Below the pieces are notes generated by a model. It made no database searches, had not been told where the DNA came from, and saw nothing but the letters and a program-made list of their open reading frames with translations. The position numbers and the translations under genes are program-made. Shown piece by piece: positions 1-5,442 of a DNA stretch of 34,870 nt (the first letter of the stretch is position 1; every line of letters starts with the position of its first letter). The stretch comes from a virus. The DNA lies in the IMG/VR virus record IMGVR_UViG_3300020438_000126, positions 1 to 34,870 of that record; one strand, given 5' to 3'.

Positions 1-71
1 AGGTAGACACAAGAGACTTAAAATCTCTCGCTAGTAATGGCGTCCCAGTTCGAGTCTGGGTGGAGGCACCA
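1..71 (+). tRNA. tRNA-Leu(UAA), 5' end outside window
   Basis: The anticodon stem AGAGA (12-16) pairs with TCTCT (24-28) around the loop CTTAAAA, giving anticodon TAA. A long variable arm (about 29-42) marks a class II tRNA, which with TAA means leucine. The T arm is CCCAG-TTCGAGT-CTGGG, followed by the 3' acceptor strand TGGAGGC, discriminator A and an encoded CCA at 69-71. The 5' acceptor strand and part of the D arm lie before the window. Phage tRNAs commonly carry an encoded CCA; here it directly precedes the first promoter cassette. Confidence 0.93.
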
Positions 72-81
72 AAATTAGGGG

Positions 82-140
82 TTGACAAACCCACAGATAG
101 ATCGTATACTGTATAAACAATAAGGGCAAAGGGCAACACA
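82..140 (+). promoter_or_regulatory. Promoter-leader cassette 1
   Basis: TTGACA (82-87), 17 bp spacer, TATACT (105-110): a consensus sigma70-type promoter. The leader AAGGGCAAAGGGCAA follows and ends at the ATG at 141. First of nine near-copies in the first 4.5 kb. Confidence 0.9.
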
Positions 141-341
141 ATGAGAAGATCTTATCGTATATACGGAATCAAGGACGGTGGCAAAGAAGAATATGTCACT
201 TCAGTATCAAACGCCGCAGACGGCAAGCAGGCACATCAGGACATGAAGAAGCAGGGATACTTTGATGTTCTACGCTGTCGTGATGTGCTGGGCGGGTTGC
301 GCTTTGAATATAATCTAATTACTGGCAAAAAAACTGCATAA
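141..341 (+). CDS. Small hypothetical protein, 66 aa
   Basis: No family recognised. The product is short, basic and soluble, with no membrane segment or cysteine motif. It has its own promoter cassette and leader just upstream and ends 5 bases before the next cassette region, so it is a one-gene transcription unit. The ATG at 141 lies 9 bases after the second GGGCA of the leader, which probably serves as the ribosome binding site. Small early phage proteins of this kind often act on host targets, but nothing in the sequence shows which. The dedicated promoter is the main evidence that it is real. Confidence 0.8.
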   Translation: MRRSYRIYGIKDGGKEEYVTSVSNAADGKQAHQDMKKQGYFDVLRCRDVLGGLRFEYNLITGKKTA

Positions 342-346
342 AGTGG

Positions 347-410
347 TTGACAGCCTAGCATAATGGTGCTATAATATATACATATTAACAATTAGGGCAA
401 AGGGCAAAAT
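347..410 (+). promoter_or_regulatory. Promoter-leader cassette 2
   Basis: TTGACA (347-352), 17 bp spacer, TATAAT (370-375), then the leader TTAGGGCAAAGGGCA before the ATG at 411. It has the best -10 of the series and lacks the clear ACTGT dyad seen in cassettes 3, 5 and 6. Confidence 0.9.
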
Positions 411-629
411 ATGAAAACTCCATCTTATGATATGTTCACTCCTGAAGGCAACTATATGGTCCACAGGATTGTTGAAGCAGGGTTAAAGCTCAAAGAGACC
501 GACGGCGCTGAGCGTGTGTGGGACTGGGCAATGCGAGAACTTGAGAAGTTATCCACAAGCGATCAGTTTGGGGAAGCAACGGACACAGCCGTTAGAGATG
601 TTGTGTACGACAGATTAATTTGCAATTAA
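411..629 (+). CDS. Small hypothetical protein, 72 aa
   Basis: No family recognised. A mildly acidic protein, predicted largely helical (for example the stretch around WDWAMRELEKL), with a single Cys near the C-terminus. It has its own consensus promoter and the GGGCAAAGGGCA leader directly in front of the ATG, and its stop is followed within 20 bases by the next promoter. It is another single-gene unit of the accessory block. No function can be assigned. Confidence 0.78.
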   Translation: MKTPSYDMFTPEGNYMVHRIVEAGLKLKETDGAERVWDWAMRELEKLSTSDQFGEATDTAVRDVVYDRLICN

Positions 630-643
630 TTGCAAATTAGGGG

Positions 644-731
644 TTGACATCTCCCTAAAAGATGTTATACTGTATATAACAGTTAGAGAAAGACTGTTAA
701 AAACTTAAACTAAGGCAAACGGAGAAACTAT
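644..731 (+). promoter_or_regulatory. Promoter-leader cassette 3, variant leader
   Basis: TTGACA (644-649), 16 bp spacer, TATACT (666-671). The dyad ACTGT-ATATA-ACAGT (669-683) overlaps the -10 and the expected start point. The leader is longer than in the other cassettes (about 50 nt), can form an AACAG/CTGTT hairpin, and uses AAGGCAAACGGAG instead of the GGGCAAAGGGCA motif. Confidence 0.85.
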
Positions 732-977
732 ATGTCATTTACTACACTAACAACTGATCAGAAGACTTTCCTTGAAACGTACCTACGTGGTACAGGTAAG
801 ACTCTGACAGCCGCTGATGCAAGCGCTCGGTTCGGTATTCAAAACTTGACTGCACGAATGAGTGAACTGCGAGCTGCTGGTTTGAATGTGAAGACTGATG
901 TAGCGACAACCGGCAAGACACGCTATGCTGTAACAGCACGTGATGTCAACGGTAGCCGCGCAAAAATCTTTGCGTAA
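732..977 (+). CDS. Small winged-helix/HTH DNA-binding protein
   Basis: An 81 aa protein whose centre (about residues 23-60) reads as a helix-turn-helix followed by a wing. LTAADASARFGIQNLTARMS matches the pattern of the small phage 'helix-turn-helix domain' family (HTH_39 type), and TGKTRYAV resembles the wing strand. A regulatory role in DNA binding is likely. It is the only gene of the block with a non-standard leader. Its promoter carries a perfect ACTGT-N5-ACAGT dyad, so it is a candidate regulator of the repeated promoters and perhaps of itself; that link is inference. The start fits GGAG 8 bases upstream. Confidence 0.82.
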   Translation: MSFTTLTTDQKTFLETYLRGTGKTLTAADASARFGIQNLTARMSELRAAGLNVKTDVATTGKTRYAVTARDVNGSRAKIFA

Positions 978-992
978 AACATTAAATAGGGG

Positions 993-1056
993 TTGACAAT
1001 TGCGTTAACCCCTGTTATACTGTTTGTATAAGTTAATAAAGCAATGAGGGCAAGTC
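993..1056 (+). promoter_or_regulatory. Promoter-leader cassette 4
   Basis: TTGACA (993-998), 17 bp spacer, TATACT (1016-1021). The leader contains TGAGGGCA (1045-1052) just before the ATG at 1057. This 8-mer is the exact complement of a hairpin loop at 2734-2741. Confidence 0.9.
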
Positions 1057-1248
1057 ATGCAAATCACAAGAACTAATCCATTCAACGGCGAAACTAACAC
1101 CCTGAACATCGATGTTACTGATGAGCAGGTGCAAGCGTACATGGATGGAGCATTGATTCAAGATGCTTTCCCCCAGCTAACAGCAGGTGAACGAGAGTTC
1201 ATCAAGACAGGCATCACCGAAGAAGCCTGGGACGAGATGTTCTCGTGA
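1057..1248 (+). CDS. Small conserved-type phage protein, 63 aa
   Basis: An acidic protein beginning MQITRTNPFNGE with a C-terminal GITEEAWDEMF. I recognise this overall pattern as a small protein found in many marine phages and some bacteria, without a known function. It is the first gene of a three-gene unit. Its TGA stop overlaps a GTG start (GTGA, 1245-1248) for a small membrane protein, which in turn overlaps the next gene. GAGGG 7 bases before the ATG is a good ribosome binding site. Confidence 0.85.
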   Translation: MQITRTNPFNGETNTLNIDVTDEQVQAYMDGALIQDAFPQLTAGEREFIKTGITEEAWDEMFS

Positions 1249-1388
1249 GGACATTACTCAAATTCATTATTGTTTTAATCCTATGGCAAACAGGTATCCT
1301 TAGCGGTATCCTTGCTCTAGGCGGTGGCATCCTACTTTGGGCTGCTGCTATGCTACAACCATCTGTGATGATCGGAGTGCTAGGATGA
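1245..1388 (+). CDS. Small membrane protein, 47 aa, GTG start
   Basis: Starts at GTG overlapping the upstream stop (GTGA) and ends at TGA overlapping the downstream ATG (ATGA, 1385-1388). The product is almost entirely hydrophobic: a basic N-terminus (RTLLK), then two stretches that could span the membrane, the second containing GGGILLWAAAML. No cysteine or catalytic motif. The double overlap and the clean hydrophobic pattern support a real, translationally coupled gene; its GTG start and length make it easy to miss. A partner role with the next gene, also a membrane protein, is inference. Confidence 0.65.
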   Translation: MRTLLKFIIVLILWQTGILSGILALGGGILLWAAAMLQPSVMIGVLG

Positions 1389-1552
1389 GCATCTGTCCAG
1401 AGTGTCATACTTTAGATAAAAACTTCTTCGCACCCAAGTGCCACGCATGTAATACTGAGGTTGGCTTCTTGATGCAGTGTGCTGCTAGTTTGGTATATAC
1501 TGCAACATGGGCGGTAGGAATTATTTTTCTTTTATGGCTATTTTTAGGTTGA
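1385..1552 (+). CDS. Zinc-ribbon membrane protein, 55 aa
   Basis: The N-terminus has two Cys pairs, CPEC (residues 4-7) and CHAC (about 19-22), typical of a small zinc ribbon. A single transmembrane segment rich in I, L, W and F ends the protein. The ATG at 1385 overlaps the previous stop by 4 nt, which is preferred over an upstream in-frame ATG at 1337 that would sit inside the membrane-protein gene. The next promoter begins inside its last codons (TTGACA at 1549). The product probably faces the cytoplasm with its zinc ribbon; the function is unknown. Confidence 0.75.
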   Translation: MSICPECHTLDKNFFAPKCHACNTEVGFLMQCAASLVYTATWAVGIIFLLWLFLG

Positions 1553-1615
1553 CAAGTAGCATGTTAGATCATATACTGTATATAACAGTTAGGCAAACAA
1601 TGAATGAGGGTTCAA
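1549..1615 (+). promoter_or_regulatory. Promoter-leader cassette 5
   Basis: TTGACA (1549-1554), 17 bp spacer, TATACT (1572-1577), perfect dyad ACTGT-ATATA-ACAGT (1575-1589). Two ATGs follow. The one at 1616 has GAGGG 7 bases upstream and is the likelier start; the ATG at 1604 would overlap the ribosome binding site. Confidence 0.9.
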
Positions 1616-2617
1616 ATGCAAAATATCAAAATAGTTGAAGGCACGTACAAGATCAGAGGTAACGACACAGACATGATGGGCTTAGTCTTTCCAATGGTCG
1701 AAGAATTTAAAGTAGGAGCCAAAGGCGGTTACGTAACCGTTGATGGTGCAGCAGTAAACGGTTTTCCGGACCGAAACATCAAAATTAAGGTGTCAGGCCC
1801 GGAGGGTTACGAGCTTGTTGGGGAGAATGTCCAAGCAACCGTTCGGGAAGAGTCAGACGCTGAAATTGTAGAGCGCATCCGAGAACGATTCGAAATGCTT
1901 AAGGACATGACCAAAGCCGTTAAGAAGGGAGACGTACGAGCAATGATCGTCTCCGGCCCTCCGGGCGTGGGCAAGAGCCACGGTGTCGAAGAAGTACTCG
2001 ACCGCTACAAGACTATGGAGTCGTTGGGCGCCGGAAAATCGTTCGAAGTGATCAAGGGTGCAATGAGCCCAATCGGACTATACTGTAAACTGTTCAAGAT
2101 GGCAGACAAAGGTAACGTTGTAGTGTTCGATGACTGTGACAGCATCTTCCAAGATGATCTGAGCTTGAACATTCTAAAAGCTGCTCTGGACTCCAAGAAG
2201 ACTCGAATGATTCACTGGAACACTGACAGCTTCAAACTACGCAACGAAGGTGTGCCAGATAGCTTCCGCTTTGAAGCAAGTGCAATCTTCATTACCAATA
2301 TGAAGTTCGACAAAGTCAAGGGCAAGTTGCGTGAGCACTTGAGTGCGCTAGAGTCACGCTGTCACTATATGGACTTGACCATTGACAGCGAGAAGGACAA
2401 GATGTTGCGTATCAAGCAGGTCACACAAGACGGCATGCTTGACTCATACGACATCGAAGATGAAACCAAAGAGGAGATTATGGACTTCATCGACATTAAT
2501 AAGAATCGCCTGAGAGAACTGAGTTTGCGCACAGTGCTCAAGGTAGCAGACTTGGCCAAAGCATTCCCTACTAAATGGGAAGCGATGGCTGAGAATACAG
2601 TGATGCGTCGAGCTTGA
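1616..2617 (+). CDS. AAA+ family ATPase
   Basis: A 333 aa protein. It has a Walker A motif GPPGVGKS (about residues 114-121), a Walker B VVVFDDCDS (about 168-176), and a following Asn in IFITN (sensor 1 position), so it is an AAA+ ATPase with a roughly 110-residue N-terminal domain of unknown type. It is by far the largest gene of the accessory block and has its own promoter. It lacks the features of the T4 clamp-loader gp44 that I would expect, so I do not call it that. A remodelling role on a nucleic acid or protein complex is likely, but the target is unknown. Its 3' end runs into the five-hairpin region at 2605-2801. Confidence 0.85.
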   Translation: MQNIKIVEGTYKIRGNDTDMMGLVFPMVEEFKVGAKGGYVTVDGAAVNGFPDRNIKIKVSGPEGYELVGENVQATVREESDAEIVERIRERFEMLKDMTKAVKKGDVRAMIVSGPPGVGKSHGVEEVLDRYKTMESLGAGKSFEVIKGAMSPIGLYCKLFKMADKGNVVVFDDCDSIFQDDLSLNILKAALDSKKTRMIHWNTDSFKLRNEGVPDSFRFEASAIFITNMKFDKVKGKLREHLSALESRCHYMDLTIDSEKDKMLRIKQVTQDGMLDSYDIEDETKEEIMDFIDINKNRLRELSLRTVLKVADLAKAFPTKWEAMAENTVMRRA

Positions 2618-2801
2618 GCCCTCACGCTCCGCTTACTGTATACAGCAGTCAAGGACCGCCCTCATCCGAAGGCTGCTGTACAAAGGACAAGACGGCTTAG
2701 ATCGTCAAGTCCACTAGATAATGCTTGAGAGTATGCCCTCACGCTCAACATTATCACCCTGGTCCTCACTAGTGTGCCCTCGCTAGTGGGGACTTTTTTT
2801 T
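2605..2801 (+). ncRNA. Five-hairpin RNA with GCCCTC loops
   Basis: Five consecutive hairpins can be drawn. H1: GCG..GAGC / GCTCCGC, loop 2614-2625. H2: TACAGCAG (2641-2648) / CTGCTGTA (2673-2680). H3: GGAC-AA-GACG (2685-2694) / CGTC-AA-GTCC (2703-2712). H4: GATAATG-c-TTGAG (2717-2729) / CTCAACATTATC (2744-2755). H5: 11 bp, 2762-2772 / 2783-2793, then T8. H1, H2, H4 and H5 each place GCCCTC in the loop (2618, 2658, 2735, 2776). It could be a processed 3' UTR, an independent small RNA or a protein-binding element. Its complementarity to the leader motif is described in the findings. Confidence 0.7.
2762..2801 (+). terminator. Rho-independent terminator after the AAA+ gene
   Basis: An 11 bp stem (GTCCTCACTAG with CTAGTGGGGAC, one G-U pair), a 10-nt loop TGTGCCCTCG, and eight T residues at 2794-2801. 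It closes the five-hairpin region; the next promoter starts 23 bases later. Confidence 0.93.
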
Positions 2802-2823
2802 GGCAAATAATTCAAAATAATGG

Positions 2824-2884
2824 TTGACAAACACTCAATTAGATCGTATACTGTATATAACAGTTAGGGCAAAGGGCACAGCAC
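2824..2884 (+). promoter_or_regulatory. Promoter-leader cassette 6
   Basis: TTGACA (2824-2829), 17 bp spacer, TATACT (2847-2852), perfect dyad ACTGT-ATATA-ACAGT (2850-2864), leader TTAGGGCAAAGGGCA, ATG at 2885. The most typical copy of the series. Confidence 0.93.
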
Positions 2885-3163
2885 ATGGCATATTACACCT
2901 ACACCAAAGATCCAATAGGTTGCTTCGTAGAGAAGGAAGTGGGCAATTACTTTGAATACTCACTCAACGATGATCCTATGAACTGGTGCGAAGACTTTCC
3001 GCACAAGGTTTGGGTAGGTGGACAAGGTGTATGCGGCATGACCGGCTACCGTTATGCTATAGTCAAGAAGACCGTGGCATACGTGGCTGTGGACGAAGAC
3101 GAGTTTGGTCTTCCTGTGCTGGAGAAATGGCACCTAAAAAAGAATACAGAATACCTAAATTAG
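2885..3163 (+). CDS. Hypothetical protein, 92 aa
   Basis: No family recognised. An aromatic-rich, acidic soluble protein with three Cys residues not arranged as a zinc motif, and a central segment VWVGGQGVCGMTGYRYAIV. It has its own cassette promoter, and its stop TAG is part of the TTAGGGGTTGACA element of the next cassette, showing how tightly gene and promoter units are packed. No function can be inferred beyond being an early accessory phage protein. Confidence 0.8.
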   Translation: MAYYTYTKDPIGCFVEKEVGNYFEYSLNDDPMNWCEDFPHKVWVGGQGVCGMTGYRYAIVKKTVAYVAVDEDEFGLPVLEKWHLKKNTEYLN

Positions 3164-3166
3164 GGG

Positions 3167-3231
3167 TTGACAAACTCAACTTTAGATCATATAATGTATG
3201 TATAAGTTAAACAAAGCGAGGGCAAACGCAG
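3167..3231 (+). promoter_or_regulatory. Promoter-leader cassette 7
   Basis: TTGACA (3167-3172), 17 bp spacer, TATAAT (3190-3195). The leader contains GCGAGGGCA (3216-3224), an exact 9-nt complement of TGCCCTCGC (2775-2783) in the loop of the terminator hairpin upstream. ATG at 3232. Confidence 0.9.
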
Positions 3232-3447
3232 ATGGCAAACTACAGAGATATCGCATTAGAGCTTGTTGAGAACGGTATGGTATCAGCAGAAGAGCTGCTG
3301 ACTATGGCGCTCAAGTATATGAGCAACGATGATGTTGAAGACATGCTTGACACTAACGAGTTGAGTGAACGATTCTTCGAAGACGAAGATGATGGGCAAC
3401 CTACCTGGGAGCAGGAATGGGCAGACTTTGGAGAGTCATATGAATAA
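3232..3447 (+). CDS. Small acidic hypothetical protein, 71 aa
   Basis: Strongly acidic, especially its C-terminal half (runs of D and E around residues 50-58), with no membrane segment. The first half (RDIALELVENGMVSAEELL) looks helical. It is the first gene of a three-gene unit: its last codons overlap the next gene by 8 nt (3440-3447), and that gene overlaps the third by 1 nt. Highly acidic small phage proteins can mimic nucleic acid, but nothing here proves that. Function unknown. Confidence 0.78.
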   Translation: MANYRDIALELVENGMVSAEELLTMALKYMSNDDVEDMLDTNELSERFFEDEDDGQPTWEQEWADFGESYE

Positions 3448-3652
3448 TGAAATGATGCAACGCTTGGAGCAGATCCAAGAAGAACTGGCAGCACTGGGTG
3501 CAGAAGCTGCTGAAATTTTCCAAGAGAACTGTCCCAGTTTGCACGATCAAGGCGAAGCCTACGGTGCATTTGAGTTTGGTACTAGTTCTAATCCTTATGA
3601 TACAACCCTAGCGAGCTTGATTGAATCAGCTCAGGAAGAAGAGTACGCTTAA
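3440..3652 (+). CDS. Small acidic hypothetical protein, 70 aa
   Basis: Start taken at 3440, overlapping the previous stop by 8 nt; another in-frame ATG at 3452 is possible. The N-terminal half, including MMQRLEQIQEELAALGAEAAE, has a heptad-like pattern and is a likely coiled coil. The remainder is acidic and rich in small residues, ending EEEYA. It ends in TAATG, whose last A is the first base of the next gene. Function unknown; the coupling suggests it is made together with its two neighbours. Confidence 0.72.
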   Translation: MNNEMMQRLEQIQEELAALGAEAAEIFQENCPSLHDQGEAYGAFEFGTSSNPYDTTLASLIESAQEEEYA

Positions 3653-4089
3653 TGACACATACCTTTTTTGAAAACAACTCCAACTATCAAGTAGAAGAAC
3701 AGTTCGATCGAGATCAGTTCATTGTTGAGATTGCATTCGCACCAGACGACACGCAATTAGATCTCCTGTTTGATACAGATGCAGACTACTATCCAGAGCT
3801 GATCGAGAACCTAGAGTCAGGCTTTTGGCAGCACATGATCTGTAGAGTACAAGCCAAGTATGACGGCAAGGTCATGGGCGAGAGCTATCTAGGCTCTATC
3901 GTAAGTGAGACACCTGCCAAGTGGCTGGCAAACGATGGGCAAGATCAAGTAGAAGATCTAGTAGATGATGCTATCAGCGAAGCTCAACAAGAAGCTGTTC
4001 GTATGATAGAGATCCTCAAACGTGACTTCTTGGGCATGAAAGTTTTTAAAGATATCAGTCAAAAAGAGGTTGACAACGAGTTCAACTGA
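3652..4089 (+). CDS. Acidic hypothetical protein, 145 aa
   Basis: Third gene of the 3232-4089 unit, starting in TAATG with a 1-nt overlap. A soluble, acidic protein (many D and E, for example DDTQLDLLFDTDADYYPE) with a predicted helical C-terminal third. No known motif recognised. The following promoter (TTGACA at 4070) lies inside its last codons, so its coding sequence and the next cassette overlap. Function unknown. Confidence 0.8.
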   Translation: MTHTFFENNSNYQVEEQFDRDQFIVEIAFAPDDTQLDLLFDTDADYYPELIENLESGFWQHMICRVQAKYDGKVMGESYLGSIVSETPAKWLANDGQDQVEDLVDDAISEAQQEAVRMIEILKRDFLGMKVFKDISQKEVDNEFN

Positions 4090-4130
4090 TAGTATACTGT
4101 ATATAACAATTAGGGCAAAGGGCAAAAACT
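4070..4130 (+). promoter_or_regulatory. Promoter-leader cassette 8
   Basis: TTGACA (4070-4075), 17 bp spacer, TATACT (4093-4098), imperfect dyad ACTGT-ATATA-ACAAT, leader TTAGGGCAAAGGGCA, ATG at 4131. The -35 lies inside the upstream coding region. Confidence 0.92.
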
Positions 4131-4409
4131 ATGAAAACATTCAATACACTTAACGAGTACGTAGAACAGATGAACCGTTGGAACTCAATCTTCGGAACTG
4201 AGAACATGGACTTCCCACTACGTCAGCACAACGTAAACGATCTAATGAACAAGATCGCAGGCGAACTATCACCAGAGAACCTCTGCTGTGATGGAGAGCT
4301 GTCACAGTCAGCTGTTCAACAGAAGTTCAACTATCTCACAACTGTACGCACAGAGCTAGAACAGTACTGTTTGGACAACTGGTTAGAAACCCCCGAGTGC
4401 GTATATTAG
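4131..4409 (+). CDS. Hypothetical protein, 92 aa
   Basis: No family recognised. A soluble, slightly acidic protein with several Cys (CC at about residues 52-53, single Cys later) that do not form a clear zinc motif. It has its own cassette promoter, and its stop TAG merges with the TTAGGGGTTGACA of the next cassette. Function unknown. Confidence 0.8.
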   Translation: MKTFNTLNEYVEQMNRWNSIFGTENMDFPLRQHNVNDLMNKIAGELSPENLCCDGELSQSAVQQKFNYLTTVRTELEQYCLDNWLETPECVY

Positions 4410-4412
4410 GGG

Positions 4413-4475
4413 TTGACAAACTGAACTTTAGATCGTATACTGTATAGACACTAACAAATTAAGAGGGCTTCTTAA
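4413..4475 (+). promoter_or_regulatory. Promoter-leader cassette 9
   Basis: TTGACA (4413-4418), 17 bp spacer, TATACT (4436-4441). The leader has AAGAGGGCTTCTTAA before the ATG at 4476. GAGGGCT (4463-4469) is complementary to AGCCCTC (2617-2623) in the first GCCCTC hairpin. The AAGA/TCTT ends could form a small hairpin around the ribosome binding site. Confidence 0.88.
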
Positions 4476-4841
4476 ATGACTACATTAAACCTAACAACTA
4501 CTAACCTTAACGACTACACTGTAGCAGACCTGCAAACTATCAAGGCAGCGGCACTACAGCATGCACAAGATGCGGCTGTAGAGTATATGGACACACACGG
4601 CGAGCATGCCTACTGTGGCTTTGCTTGGGTTAACATCTACGGCATTAAAGGCAGCACCAAGCTAGGACGCCGTATGAAGCAGGCAGGCTTTGAGAAGGAC
4701 TACAGTGGAGCCTACTCAATATGGAATCCAAGTGGCCTAGGCACACAGTGTATGAGCACCAAGGAAGCAGGTGCATACGCAGCAGCTAAGGTGTTCTCAG
4801 CAGCAGGCTTTACAGCATACGCAGGAAGCAGAGCTGACTAA
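4476..4841 (+). CDS. Conserved-type phage protein, 121 aa
   Basis: The central segment, with GFAWVNIYG, KGSTKLGRRM and SGAYSIWNPSG, resembles a protein seen in several marine phages with no known function; I rely on memory of the pattern, not a search. It is soluble and alanine-rich toward the C-terminus (AGAYAAAKVFSAAGF). It is the last gene of the plus-strand cassette block and is followed by a structured non-coding stretch ending in a strong terminator. Confidence 0.82.
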   Translation: MTTLNLTTTNLNDYTVADLQTIKAAALQHAQDAAVEYMDTHGEHAYCGFAWVNIYGIKGSTKLGRRMKQAGFEKDYSGAYSIWNPSGLGTQCMSTKEAGAYAAAKVFSAAGFTAYAGSRAD

Positions 4842-4998
4842 CAGCTGGCTAGGCTGAAGTGCTACGCTGAACAACTAGTAAGCGTAGCCGACTAGTACAG
4901 GTACAGTACAGTTACAACACACTCGACCGCTAGACTGTATCGATACAAAGAACTGAGTGTGGGGAGAATCCTTAGTGTAACAGCTAGGGATTTTTTTT
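4842..4998 (+). ncRNA. Structured 3' region or small RNA
   Basis: No gene. Two hairpins precede the terminator: GCTACGCT (4861-4868) pairs with AGCGTAGC (4881-4888) around a 12-nt loop, and CACACTC (4918-4924) pairs with GAGTGTG (4955-4961). The second encloses the 12-nt palindrome TGTATCGATACA (4936-4947). The palindromic ACTAGT occurs twice (4874-4879 and 4891-4896), offering an alternative fold. It does not contain the GCCCTC loop motif of 2605-2801. Confidence 0.5.
4968..4998 (+). terminator. Rho-independent terminator of the accessory block
   Basis: ATCCTTAG (4968-4975) pairs with CTAGGGAT (4984-4991) around an 8-nt loop and is followed by a run of T residues to 4998. It ends the last cassette transcript. 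Confidence 0.9.
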
Positions 4999-5201
4999 GA
5001 CTTTAGAAAAAAAATATTTTCAAAAAAAAAATTTTCATTCTCGAGGGGTGGGGGGTATAGAAATCACCAGGGCGAAACTGTAAGTACTATGCTTAATGAA
5101 ACCGCGCAACCATTTTTTCTATCTCCAAAAACCAATTTGCTCGAATAGAATTTGGTTCTAAATTTTTTTGCGCACAATTTTTTTTACTCTATAGGGGGAA
5201 T
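4999..5201. other. Non-coding, A/T-tract rich spacer
   Basis: No gene seen. It holds several A and T tracts of 7-10 bases (about 5007-5035 and 5160-5190), a G-run GGGGTGGGGGG (about 5045-5055), and a weak inverted repeat AACCAA (5130-5135) / TTGGTT (5152-5157) followed by T-rich sequence. The repeat could act as a weak terminator for the minus-strand gene at 5202. A-tracts suggest bent DNA; an origin or attachment role is possible but unsupported. Confidence 0.45.
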
Positions 5202-5414
5202 TTAGGTATTACAGCCACAGCCACTCTTGCACTTGTGTTGAAACCATGGTGTAACATGAAACACAGCCATCAGCGCATACATCACAGTCATGCTCTTTAG
5301 TAGGGGAGTGACAGCTGTACATATGCTCACGGGCTGTAGTTCTGTGTACACAGCTAACACAAGGAATGTAGGTGTTGCTGCCAATTGTAAGAATCTTATT
5401 ATCGTAGTTTTCAT
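5202..5414 (-). CDS. Small membrane protein, 70 aa, Cys-rich tail
   Basis: Start taken at the ATG at 5414, giving a basic N-terminus (MKTTIIRF) followed by two hydrophobic stretches that could be membrane segments. The C-terminus, HKCKSGCGCNT, has three closely spaced Cys residues that may bind metal or form a disulphide. An upstream in-frame ATG at 5438 is possible. It stands alone on the minus strand between non-coding regions, with no clear promoter, so it is less certain than the cassette genes. Confidence 0.5.
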   Translation of the reverse strand: MKTTIIRFLQLAATPTFLVLAVYTELQPVSICTAVTPLLKSMTVMYALMAVFHVTPWFQHKCKSGCGCNT

Positions 5415-5442
5415 ACTGTATTTAAGCGAAGCTGTCAAATGC

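Noticed and set aside
1616-2617. Clamp-loader ATPase gp44.
   Set aside because: It has AAA+ motifs, but its large N-terminal domain, its location among early accessory genes and its lack of RFC-type motifs argue against it.
2986-3210. A second frame through the gene at 2885-3163.
   Set aside because: Arg/Cys/Ser-rich shadow frame without a start signal; the cassette promoter and leader point to 2885.
82-4475. CRISPR array or phage-wide direct repeats.
   Set aside because: The repeated units are 60-base promoter-leader cassettes separated by protein genes of different lengths, not short repeats with even spacers.
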